A DNA stretch of 36,868 nucleotides from NCBI GenBank assembly GCA_903892335.1, contig CAITID010000187.1:1-36868 (forward strand). Direction: 5' to 3'. This stretch comes from an uncultured Actinomycetes bacterium (GTDB lineage Bacteria > Actinomycetota > Actinomycetes > Nanopelagicales > Nanopelagicaceae). The notes beneath the pieces are model-generated. The model saw nothing but the letters and a program-made list of their open reading frames with translations, had not been told where the DNA came from and made no database searches. A program made the translations under genes and the position numbers. This document shows positions 1 through 7,169 of this stretch, in pieces. Numbering within the stretch: position 1 is the first letter of the stretch; each line of letters starts with the position of its first letter.

Positions 1-2
1 TA

Positions 3-173
3 AGTAATTTTAAAACAGTTTTAAGAACTGTATCCGGTCTATTGTATGTTGGAATCGCAATTGTAAGTTTCATATTCCCTTTTCATGACCGCCAGGTCTT
101 AGAGGATAGCCTAACTAAAATTGCTTATTTATGGAGTGTTGAAATTAGTACTAGGTCTTTAAAATTAGTATGA
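3..173 (+). CDS. C-terminal end of an unrecognised, probably membrane protein (5' truncated by window edge)
   Basis: An open frame runs from the window edge to a TGA at 171-173 and gives about 56 residues. It contains one hydrophobic stretch (SGLLYVGIAIVSFIF) followed by a charged segment and a basic tail, which would fit the last membrane segment of a larger protein. No family is recognised. The frame is open only from the edge, so it could also be chance; the downstream ATGA overlap with a second small frame at 170 is weak support for real coding. Confidence 0.3.
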   Translation, partial: SNFKTVLRTVSGLLYVGIAIVSFIFPFHDRQVLEDSLTKIAYLWSVEISTRSLKLV

Positions 174-322
174 AGACGCTCTCATACTTTTCAGACTGTG
201 TTTTACTTTGGTATTGGTGGGGGGTATCTTGTATCTTGATATTCTTGGTTGCATTTGACTCTGAAAAATCTGTGCTTTTAACACTTCAGAAATCGCCACC
301 TGTGGCCTTAGAGTTTTTCTAA
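170..322 (+). CDS. Possible 50-residue hydrophobic protein, unrecognised
   Basis: ATG at 170 overlaps the TGA of the preceding frame (ATGA), a layout common in this window. The product has one hydrophobic segment rich in Trp, Leu, Ile and Val (about residues 10-28) and a short polar tail. No clear ribosome binding site is seen and no family is recognised. It may be a small membrane protein or a chance frame. Bases 323-391, up to the tRNA, hold nothing recognisable. Confidence 0.2.
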   Translation: MKTLSYFSDCVLLWYWWGVSCILIFLVAFDSEKSVLLTLQKSPPVALEFF

Positions 323-391
323 GCTAACCTAGTATCAGAGCTAAATCCTTTCAATGCCACCATTTTTTGCGATAAACTCACTGATGTAATT

Positions 392-483
392 GGAGACGTC
401 GCATAGCCCGGTCTAGTGCGCCTCACTGCTAATGAGGTTTTCCCGAAAGGGAAACGGAGGTTCAAATCCTCTCGTCTCCGCCA
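392..483 (+). tRNA. tRNA-Ser (anticodon GCT)
   Basis: Acceptor strands GGAGACG (392-398) and CGTCTCC (473-479) pair fully. The anticodon stem CCTCA/TGAGG closes a loop with GCT, so it reads AGC and AGU serine codons. A long variable arm (TTTTCCCGAAAGGGAAA region) is the class II hallmark of tRNA-Ser. The T-arm carries GGTTCAAATCC. The CCA end is encoded at 481-483. Confidence 0.97.
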
Positions 484-517
484 GTCGATTTTAGTTTAGG
501 ATTCATAAGGAGAACCG

Positions 518-1828
518 TTGCCAACCTTTAAAGTTGCAATAGTTGGTGCAGGTCCAGCTGGTTACTTCACTGCGCAGGCACTTCAAAACTCACAAAGTGA
601 TGAATTAACCTTCCAGATCGACATGATTGAACGCCTGCCAACACCATGGGGATTAGTGCGAAGTGGTGTTGCCCCAGATCATCCAAAGATAAAGACGGTT
701 GCAAAAGTATTTGAAAAGATAGCCAAAGAGCCAAACTTTAGATTATTTGCCAATGTTGAAGTTGGCAAAGATGTCTCTATTAAAGAGCTACGTGAAAAGT
801 ATGACGCAGTCGTTCTTTCTACTGGTTCTACAATTGGGAAAAAACTTGGTATTAAAGGAGAGGAATTAACAAACTCATTATCAGCTGCGCAATTTGTGCC
901 TTGGTATAACGCCCACCCTGATTACACCGGCGTTGAGGTTGATTTATCAAGTGATACCGCAGTGGTAATCGGTGCAGGAAATGTGGCAATGGATGTTGCT
1001 CGGATGCTTGCTCTGGATCCGGCGGAGTTAGACCCAACTGATACGGCAACACATGCGCTCGCAGAATTACATAAAAGTAAAATTCGAAATGTAATTATCT
1101 GTGGTCGCCGCGGGCCAGAGCACGCATCTTTCACATCACCAGAATTGCGTGACCTACCAAAACTAGAACATACCGATGTTTATATCGACCTAAATGAGAT
1201 CGAGAAAGCACAAGTACGAGTTGAGGCAACTGGTGAAGTTGAAAAAGAGTTAAGGAATAATTTAGAGGCAATGCGATTAATCGCCGAGAATGAGAAAAAG
1301 GGCGTAGCTCGAAGATTAGAGATTAAATTCCTTACTACACCACTTGAGATCAAAGGTAGTGGCAAGGTTGAAGAGATCGTTTTTGGTATCAATCAAGTTG
1401 AAGCAGATGACAAAATAACCTCAACTGGAAAAACCTTTTCCATCAAGTGCGGACTAGTAATTACAGCAATTGGTTACGAAGTTGGTGAATTTTCTGGAGT
1501 CCCAGTTGAAAATGGTCGAATTACTAATATTGGTGGCAAGGTTGAACACAATCTTTATGTTGTTGGTTGGGCAAAGCGTGGACCAAATGGCGTTATTGGA
1601 ACAAACAAGAGTGATGCATCCGATGTAGTTGATCTGTTAATCTCAGAATTAAAAGAGCCAAAAGAAAGTAATGGCATATCTGATTTATTGAAATCAGGGC
1701 ATGAAGTAATTGATCAAGTAGGTTGGGAGAAGATCAATGCTTCTGAAATCCTCTCTGGTGAACCACATGGAAAACCACGCATAAAAGAGGTTGATTGGAA
1801 ACTTTTGATAAGTTTGGGACGAGCCTGA
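518..1828 (+). CDS. fprA: Ferredoxin/adrenodoxin--NADP+ reductase, FprA family
   Basis: This FAD- and NADP-dependent flavoprotein moves electrons between NADPH and ferredoxin in the cytoplasm. The 436-residue length fits actinobacterial FprA. Visible signatures are the FAD dinucleotide fold near residue 9 (GAGPAGYFTAQAL), the adrenodoxin-reductase motif LVRSGVAPDHPKIK near 47, the NADP-binding fold GAGNVAMDVARML near 152 and the family motif RGPNGVIGTNKSDA near 355. The start is TTG at 518, chosen because AAGGAG lies at 508-513 with good spacing and the product then starts just before the first beta strand. It lies between two tRNA genes and is monocistronic. The likely role is supplying reduced ferredoxin for cytochrome P450 or other Fe-S enzymes; the partner is not visible in the window. 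Confidence 0.93.
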   Translation: MPTFKVAIVGAGPAGYFTAQALQNSQSDELTFQIDMIERLPTPWGLVRSGVAPDHPKIKTVAKVFEKIAKEPNFRLFANVEVGKDVSIKELREKYDAVVLSTGSTIGKKLGIKGEELTNSLSAAQFVPWYNAHPDYTGVEVDLSSDTAVVIGAGNVAMDVARMLALDPAELDPTDTATHALAELHKSKIRNVIICGRRGPEHASFTSPELRDLPKLEHTDVYIDLNEIEKAQVRVEATGEVEKELRNNLEAMRLIAENEKKGVARRLEIKFLTTPLEIKGSGKVEEIVFGINQVEADDKITSTGKTFSIKCGLVITAIGYEVGEFSGVPVENGRITNIGGKVEHNLYVVGWAKRGPNGVIGTNKSDASDVVDLLISELKEPKESNGISDLLKSGHEVIDQVGWEKINASEILSGEPHGKPRIKEVDWKLLISLGRA

Positions 1829-1861
1829 TAAATCGCTAGACTTCGGCTCGCTTTAAAAATT

Positions 1862-1937
1862 GCGCCCGTAGCTCAACGGATAGAGCATCTGACTACGGAT
1901 CAGAAGGTTTGGGGTTCGAATCCCTACGGGCGCACCA
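1862..1937 (+). tRNA. tRNA-Arg (anticodon ACG)
   Basis: Acceptor GCGCCCG (1862-1868) pairs with CGGGCGC (1927-1933); A1934 is the discriminator and CCA is encoded at 1935-1937. The anticodon stem TCTGA/TCAGA closes a loop reading CTACGGA, giving anticodon ACG. A34 of this tRNA is the standard substrate of the TadA deaminase, and tadA is encoded at 11296 in the same window. Confidence 0.97.
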
Positions 1938-1938
1938 C

Positions 1939-1959
1939 TCAGTTTGAACGTAAAACTGA
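1939..1959 (+). terminator. Hairpin after tRNA-Arg, possible weak terminator
   Basis: TCAGTTT (1939-1945) pairs with AAACTGA (1953-1959) around a 7-base loop directly after the tRNA CCA. The following bases are only moderately T-rich. A second hairpin, CCTTCT/AGAAGG with a TAAC loop, lies at 1997-2012 between the tRNA and the convergent lipoprotein gene. Either could end transcription, but neither has a good T tract. Confidence 0.3.
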
Positions 1960-2034
1960 ACTTCTAATCTGACACTCTGATTCTCTATCATTTCGTCCTT
2001 CTTAACAGAAGGTAATTAAGTAATTAAATGACTC

Positions 2035-2631
2035 CTAGTAAACTTGAATGTCGCCACATATATTTCCTGCGCTTGTTTTTGAAATTTGAACAGCATCGTC
2101 CTCATTCATTGTTATCAGATAATTGGCTTCATTTTTGAATCTTTCGGCCTTAGTTAAATCCAAGACACCCCCAAGGTAATCTCCGAGTTCTTTGCGTAGT
2201 TCTGCTAAACCAATCTCTGACTCTGCTTCCTCCAAAGCACTAAGACCTATTCGGTATAGAAAGCTTGAGCTGCAGATCTTGTATTTCGGCATCACAGCGA
2301 TCAGAGCATCCACTTCTGATTCTGCTCTCTCCAAAGTGAATGGATCGGGAAGATTCAATGTCCTTGCTTCTGTGTCACAGAAAGAAACTAAACTTTCGTC
2401 ACTCCGAATTTCACTAAGTGTAGACTCTGTCCACAATCGATAATCACTTGGATTAGGACACTCGAGTCGCCAGGATGGTTCTTCTGGGTCGGATTCATCC
2501 CATATCAATTGTCCTTGAGACGCATCATCTAAATTAAGTGGTTGAGTGGATTTGTCTTCGCTCGCACAACCGACAAGTGAAAGAAGAATTATTAAAACAA
2601 CAGGTGTTAAAAGTAGTCTTTTTTTCGTCAT
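2035..2631 (-). CDS. Unrecognised lipoprotein
   Basis: The 198-residue product begins with a basic N-terminus, a hydrophobic stretch (about residues 6-20) and a lipobox LVGC with Cys near residue 22, so it should be lipid-anchored on the outer face of the membrane. The mature part is acidic and Ser/Asp/Glu-rich with several Cys residues that could form disulfides. No domain family is recognised. The ATG at 2631 has no ribosome binding site; instead a -10 box TAATAT lies 7 bases upstream, implying a leaderless message. It is a single gene transcribed away from the GNAT operon. Confidence 0.7.
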   Translation of the reverse strand: MTKKRLLLTPVVLIILLSLVGCASEDKSTQPLNLDDASQGQLIWDESDPEEPSWRLECPNPSDYRLWTESTLSEIRSDESLVSFCDTEARTLNLPDPFTLERAESEVDALIAVMPKYKICSSSFLYRIGLSALEEAESEIGLAELRKELGDYLGGVLDLTKAERFKNEANYLITMNEDDAVQISKTSAGNICGDIQVY

Positions 2632-2638
2632 ATCTCAG

Positions 2639-2667
2639 ATATTAACTATTAAAACTGTGTTTTGCAA
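2639..2667 (-). promoter_or_regulatory. Leaderless promoter of the lipoprotein gene
   Basis: On the minus strand TTGCAA (2667-2662) and TAATAT (2644-2639) are separated by 17 bases, and the start codon follows the -10 box after 7 bases. Transcription would therefore begin at or next to the ATG. Confidence 0.6.
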
Positions 2668-2830
2668 TGATGCAGAAGGTTTAAACTCGTTCTCTTTAGG
2701 ATATTCATTTTATGAGATATTTCTAGATGGGGTGTACTAACAGGAGCGTAGAGCAATTAAACAAGGTGGGGTTAGTTCTATATCTATTAATTATTTATTC
2801 TTCTCAAGATAAGGCATGAATGTAACTTTA

Positions 2831-2859
2831 TTGGGTGATCACCATTATTGCTTTAAGAT
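2831..2859 (+). promoter_or_regulatory. Promoter of the GNAT/racemase/MFS operon with an operator-like palindrome
   Basis: TTGGGT (2831-2836) and TAAGAT (2854-2859) are spaced by 17 bases, and the GTG start at 2866 lies 6 bases past the -10 box, implying a leaderless message. The perfect 10-bp palindrome GGTGATCACC (2834-2843) overlaps the -35 hexamer, where a repressor dimer could block RNA polymerase. The binding protein is unknown. Confidence 0.55.
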
Positions 2860-2865
2860 AAATAG

Positions 2866-3576
2866 GTGAGTTCAGAGATAAAAATAAAGCCTCTAATAAC
2901 TATTGAAGACCAGGACCTTGGTCGCGCAGTCTTTGATCACACCTGGGCTAAGGATGCCGGAACTGAGATCACTCCAAACTTATTGCAAGCAATGGTTCAT
3001 AGTGGCGCTTATTTATCTGGAGCATTCATAGGCTCTGATTGTGTTGGCGCAGCCTTCGCCTTCCCAGCAACTACCGGTGGTCTACATCTTCACTCACACA
3101 TGACCGCTGTGATGAAAAATCATCGCGATAAAGGAATTGGTTACTTATTAAAAATAGATCAGTGGCATTGGGCAAAGAAGAATAATTACAAAGAGATTAC
3201 CTGGACTTTTGATCCCTTGGTAAAGCGAAATGCCAAGTTAAACCTCTTAAAACTTGGCGCAGATGTCTCTGCCTACTTTCCAAACTTTTATGGAGATATG
3301 CCCGACGCGTTAAATGCCGGTGATGAATCAGATCGATTGCTTGCAAGCTGGAAGGTTCAAGGAGATGCACCAATGTCTAGGCAAGAGATTATCTCTGCAG
3401 AATCGCGTGATATCTTGATTGAAATTCCTGAAGATATCGTTGCAATACGAGAGAGTGATTTAGCGGAGAATCTTCGCTGGCGCCATAAGGTGCGCGAGCA
3501 ATTTACGGAAGCACTGGATAAAGGTGGGCGAGTAATTGGCTTTTCGGCAAATAGTGAATATGTTGTGCGGATATGA
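2866..3576 (+). CDS. GNAT-superfamily acyltransferase, COG3375 type
   Basis: The 236-residue product has the GNAT acyl-CoA fold: an AMVHSGAYLSGAFIG strand region, an HSHM strand near residue 82 and the acyl-CoA loop HRDKGIGYLLK near 92. The segment TFDPLVKRNAKLNLLKLGA and the NFYGDMPDALNAGDESDR block (about 120-165) are the COG3375 signature. In Geobacillus a GNAT protein of this kind N-succinylates amino acids and works with the neighbouring racemase to turn D- into L-amino acids (established for that system). Here it overlaps the racemase gene by four bases (ATGA), so a joint role is likely. The substrate is not determined. The GTG at 2866 is chosen because it sits 6 bases after a -10 box. 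Confidence 0.85.
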   Translation: MSSEIKIKPLITIEDQDLGRAVFDHTWAKDAGTEITPNLLQAMVHSGAYLSGAFIGSDCVGAAFAFPATTGGLHLHSHMTAVMKNHRDKGIGYLLKIDQWHWAKKNNYKEITWTFDPLVKRNAKLNLLKLGADVSAYFPNFYGDMPDALNAGDESDRLLASWKVQGDAPMSRQEIISAESRDILIEIPEDIVAIRESDLAENLRWRHKVREQFTEALDKGGRVIGFSANSEYVVRI

Positions 3577-4673
3577 AATTACAAGAGTTTGAATTAAGAA
3601 CTATTCACCTGCCATTGGTGCGGCCTTTTAGAACCTCATTTGGAACGCAAACAAGCCGCGAGGTATTAATGGTTAAGGTAACAAATGAAAATGGAACAGT
3701 AGGTTGGGCTGAGTGTGTAGCAATGTCAGAGCCGCTGTACTCACCAGAGTATGTAATTGGCTGCCTAGATTTAATGAAGAGATTTTTAATTCCAGCACTT
3801 AGAGAAAAAAGCTCTATTGCTGCTGAAGATGTGCCAGTACTTTTAAAACCATTTTTAGGTGGGCAGATGGCAAAGGCTGCACTAGAGACCGCGATTTTAG
3901 ATGCGCAGTTGCGTGATCAAAATATTTCATTGGCTAAGTATCTAGGTGCGACAAAGAGCAAGGTTGAGTGTGGAGTCTCTGTTGGAATTGCAAATGATCT
4001 AGCGGCTTTGGTTGAAGAGGTTAAATCTTATGTTGATGCCGGATATCGCCGAATTAAATTAAAAATAGAGCCTGGTTGGGATTATGAAGCGGTAAAGACA
4101 ATTAGGCAGATCTACCCTGATATTCCATTACAGGTAGATGCTAATCAAGCGTATTCACGCAGTGACGGAAAGTTATTAGCAAATTTAGATGAGTTTAATC
4201 TTTTGTTAATTGAACAACCCTTAGATGAACATGACATCTTGGGTCACGCCATGTTGGCCAAAGAGGTTAAGACACCTATCTGTTTGGATGAATCAATAAT
4301 TTCGTTGCAATCAGCCCAAGATGCGCTAGCACTTGAAGCAACTACGGTAATAAACATCAAGCCAGGCCGAGTTGGTGGATACATTGAATCAAAGAAGATT
4401 CATGATCTTTGTGTTGATAAAAAAATTCCAGTTTGGTGCGGTGGCATGTTAGAGACTGGAATTGGTCGCGCAGCAAACCTGGTACTTGCAGCACTTCCTG
4501 GCTTTACTCTGCCAGGAGACACATCAGCCTCATCTCGCTACTTTAAGCAGGACGTAACAACACCTTTTGTGATGGAAGATGGTTATTTAACTGTTCCAAC
4601 TGGTCCAGGAATCGGTGTTGAACCTGATTTAGATTTCCTAGAGGAAATAACAACAACTAAAGAATTAATTTAG
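3573..4673 (+). CDS. o-Succinylbenzoate synthase / N-succinylamino-acid racemase family enzyme (enolase superfamily)
   Basis: The 366-residue product has an enolase-type cap domain followed by a TIM barrel. All catalytic positions are visible: KLK near residue 162-164 and Lys in NIKPG near 263 as acid/base pair, and metal ligands Asp in DANQAY (189), Glu in IEQP (214) and Asp in LDES (239). This numbering is nearly that of the Amycolatopsis racemase. Members either make o-succinylbenzoate for menaquinone or racemise N-succinylamino acids. Because the neighbour is a COG3375 acyltransferase and no other menaquinone gene is present, the racemase role is favoured (inference). The start overlaps the GNAT stop as ATGA, indicating translational coupling. 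A desuccinylase, the third member of the known D-to-L pathway, is absent from the window. Confidence 0.85.
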   Translation: MKLQEFELRTIHLPLVRPFRTSFGTQTSREVLMVKVTNENGTVGWAECVAMSEPLYSPEYVIGCLDLMKRFLIPALREKSSIAAEDVPVLLKPFLGGQMAKAALETAILDAQLRDQNISLAKYLGATKSKVECGVSVGIANDLAALVEEVKSYVDAGYRRIKLKIEPGWDYEAVKTIRQIYPDIPLQVDANQAYSRSDGKLLANLDEFNLLLIEQPLDEHDILGHAMLAKEVKTPICLDESIISLQSAQDALALEATTVINIKPGRVGGYIESKKIHDLCVDKKIPVWCGGMLETGIGRAANLVLAALPGFTLPGDTSASSRYFKQDVTTPFVMEDGYLTVPTGPGIGVEPDLDFLEEITTTKELI

Positions 4674-4694
4674 TAAAAGGCTTGTAGGTGATAA

Positions 4695-5927
4695 ATGCTG
4701 GTTAAAGAGGTGCTTGCGCACAAGTATGTAAAGCGGTTATTTATTGCAAGATTTATCTCTAATTATGGAAATGGCCTTGGTCCAATTGCAATTGCTTTTG
4801 GCGTATTAGCACTACCGAATGGATCAGCAAATTTACTTGGAATTGCTCTGGGTTCAACAGCTGTTTGTTTCTTGATAATGGCGCCATTTGGCGGTGTAAT
4901 TGCAGATAAGTACGGCAGGGCGCGCATGGTTGGCCTAACAGACATGCTGGCTGGAATTATTTTATTTGTGCAGGTTTATTTCTTTGCAATCGGTGATGTT
5001 CCACTTCTCGTTCTTATTTTAGTAAACGGCGGCTTTGGTATTTTGTGGGGAGTTTTCTGGCCAGCTTTTGCTGGTGTATTGCCCTCTGTATTGCCGGAAG
5101 AGGCGCTGCAAAAAGGAAATGCAATTAACTCATTAGTTGCTAACGCCGGAATAATTCTTGGCGCCGCCTCTGCTGGGTTTTTGGTAAGTGGCTTTGGCGC
5201 AGCAACGGCACTCGCTATTGATGCCATATCTTTCTTTGTCTCTGGCGTAATGATTTTTACATTTAGACATGTGACGCCAAGGGCTGAGATTACAGAAAAT
5301 ACCGTTTTCGATGATTTAAAACATGGCTGGCAGGTGTTTAGATCATTTCGCTGGATTGTTGTAATTGTTATTTCATTTTCATTCATTGTTATGTGTTGGG
5401 CGGCAGCAGAGAGTGTTTTAGGGCCACTGATTGCACTTGAGCACTTTAATGGGCCAAAATCCTGGTCATTTGTAATCACGGCAGAGTCTGCTGGTTTAAT
5501 TGTTGGAGCACTTATTGCTTTAAAGATTAAGCCAAAGTTTCCAATGAGATTCTTAATGATCTCCTCATTTACAATTACTTTTTATATTTGGACAATGGCA
5601 AAGCCACAATCACTACTCCTAATTGCTTTTGGTGCATTCTTGTTTGGAATTACATTAGATCTTTGGGGAACTTTATGGAGCACCGCCTTACAACGAAAGG
5701 TGCCCCGTGATTCCCTATCTCGTGTTTCTTCATTTGATGCGATGGGTTCGATGATATTTAAGCCGGTTGGTTTAGCGATTGCAGCCCCGCTTTCGGTGCT
5801 GTTTGGCATAGATAACTTCCTACTAATCCTGGCTGGGATCACCGCCGTGGCCATCCTTGTGCCTCTTTTAGACCCAACTGTGCGCAATATGAGCTATCAG
5901 GATGATTTAAATCTAAGCCAGCAATAA
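4695..5927 (+). CDS. MFS transporter
   Basis: The 410-residue product has about twelve hydrophobic segments and the MFS loop 2-3 motif GGVIADKYGRARM (near residue 64-76). It resembles the macrolide-efflux/MFS_3 branch, whose members are drug or metabolite exporters, but the substrate cannot be read from sequence. ATG at 4695 follows AGGTG (4686-4690). The gene begins 21 bases after the racemase stop in the same direction, so it is probably the third gene of that operon and may move the amino acid or its acyl derivative (inference). Confidence 0.85.
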   Translation: MLVKEVLAHKYVKRLFIARFISNYGNGLGPIAIAFGVLALPNGSANLLGIALGSTAVCFLIMAPFGGVIADKYGRARMVGLTDMLAGIILFVQVYFFAIGDVPLLVLILVNGGFGILWGVFWPAFAGVLPSVLPEEALQKGNAINSLVANAGIILGAASAGFLVSGFGAATALAIDAISFFVSGVMIFTFRHVTPRAEITENTVFDDLKHGWQVFRSFRWIVVIVISFSFIVMCWAAAESVLGPLIALEHFNGPKSWSFVITAESAGLIVGALIALKIKPKFPMRFLMISSFTITFYIWTMAKPQSLLLIAFGAFLFGITLDLWGTLWSTALQRKVPRDSLSRVSSFDAMGSMIFKPVGLAIAAPLSVLFGIDNFLLILAGITAVAILVPLLDPTVRNMSYQDDLNLSQQ

Positions 5928-5940
5928 GGTTGTTCTCAGA

Positions 5941-5961
5941 AAATTCTTACTTTAAGAATTT
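5941..5961. terminator. AT-rich perfect hairpin between MFS and HtrA genes
   Basis: AAATTCTT (5941-5948) pairs with AAGAATTT (5954-5961) around a 5-base loop, 14 bases after the MFS stop. It may be a weak terminator for the upstream operon. A -10-like TAATCT (5961-5966) begins in its last base and could start the htrA message about 40 bases before its ATG. Confidence 0.35.
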
Positions 5962-6011
5962 AATCTCTAGCCATTACAAGAAAACTAATGATTAATCACT
6001 CAGGGAGAAGC

Positions 6012-7118
6012 ATGAAGAGCACAACCATTAAAGTATTAATCGGCTTTTTAATTGGCGCAGTAAGCGTGGGTGGCTTTGCTGTTGCAAATACTCCATCGGT
6101 GCCAGTCGTTAAAGCTTGTATGGATAATAAGAGTAAAGCGCTATTTGTTTCTACTAACGGCTCATGCGCCAAGGGGCGCACAGCAATTGATATTGGCGCA
6201 ACTGGTGCAAACGTAAAGAGCATCGCGCAATTAGTCTCACCTTCAGTAGTTTCACTTGAGGTTAACTCTTTAGCGGGCGGTGGAACTGGCTCTGGCTCGA
6301 TTATTCGCACAACATCTTCAATCTCCTACATTGTTACAAATAATCACGTAATTGAAGGGGCTGCCACTGGCGGGACGATTGATGTTGAATTAAATAATGG
6401 TGATGTATTGGTTGGCACAATTGTTGGCCGGGACTCTGAGTATGACCTTGCAGTTGTCTCCGTTAAAAAAGGTAACCTTCCAGTAATTACCCAAGGTGAT
6501 TCAAGCGCGGTTGCAATAGGAGATGCAGTAGTTGCATTTGGTTCACCACTTGGCCTATCTGGCACAGTAACAAGTGGAATCATTTCAGCGCTGAACCGTC
6601 CTGTAACAACAGGGTCAACTAGCATCACTTCATATATTGATGCAATTCAAACTGATGCAGCGATTAATCCAGGAAACTCTGGTGGTCCATTAGTTGATTC
6701 ACAAGGAAGAATTGTTGGAGTTAATTCAGCTATTGCCTCCCTTGGTACTGGATCTACCGTTGGAAATATTGGACTTGGCTTTTCTATTCCATTTAATCAA
6801 GCCAAACGAATAATCAATGAGATTATTGAAACTGGGAAATCAACCAAGCCAATCTTTGGCGTTTCCTTTGACTCCACCTTTACAGGTACTGGTGCAAAGA
6901 TCGGTGCACTAACTGCTGGTAAGGGTGCTGAGAAAGCCGGAATTCCAGTTGGTTCAATCGTGAAAACAATTGATGGTTACAAAATTAATGACGCAGTATC
7001 TGCAATTGTGCGTATTCGCTCAAAGGTGCCAGGGGATAAAGTAACCGTCGTAGTTGAATTAGTGGGCGGCACATTAAAAACCTTTATCGTCACATTGGAC
7101 TCTGCGCCATCGCTCTAA
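6012..7118 (+). CDS. HtrA/DegP-family trypsin-like serine protease with PDZ domain
   Basis: The product (368 residues from this start) is an envelope protease for misfolded proteins. An N-terminal hydrophobic segment (about residues 4-25) is a signal peptide or anchor. The protease domain shows the triad His in NNHVIEG, Asp in SEYDLAVV and Ser in NPGNSGGP, followed by one PDZ domain (about 275-365) with GVSF and AGIPVGSIV. ATG at 6012 is preferred over the in-frame ATG at 5988 because GGGAGAAG (6003-6010) precedes it and it starts directly with the basic signal region. Between anchor and protease lies a short Cys-containing motif (KACMDNKSKAL...GSCAKG) of the kind seen in actinobacterial exported proteins, perhaps a disulfide loop. 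Confidence 0.92.
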   Translation: MKSTTIKVLIGFLIGAVSVGGFAVANTPSVPVVKACMDNKSKALFVSTNGSCAKGRTAIDIGATGANVKSIAQLVSPSVVSLEVNSLAGGGTGSGSIIRTTSSISYIVTNNHVIEGAATGGTIDVELNNGDVLVGTIVGRDSEYDLAVVSVKKGNLPVITQGDSSAVAIGDAVVAFGSPLGLSGTVTSGIISALNRPVTTGSTSITSYIDAIQTDAAINPGNSGGPLVDSQGRIVGVNSAIASLGTGSTVGNIGLGFSIPFNQAKRIINEIIETGKSTKPIFGVSFDSTFTGTGAKIGALTAGKGAEKAGIPVGSIVKTIDGYKINDAVSAIVRIRSKVPGDKVTVVVELVGGTLKTFIVTLDSAPSL

Positions 7119-7131
7119 TGCTTTAAAACTC

Positions 7132-7137
7132 TATAAT
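7132..7137 (+). promoter_or_regulatory. Consensus -10 box TATAAT before the DMT transporter gene
   Basis: A perfect TATAAT lies 13 bases after the htrA stop. It would start transcription near 7144 and leave a leader of about 26 bases containing AGGAG (7158-7162). No convincing -35 element is seen at 16-18 bases upstream. Confidence 0.5.
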
Positions 7138-7169
7138 GGCCGCTTCAATCAATTATCAGGAGCGGTCAA

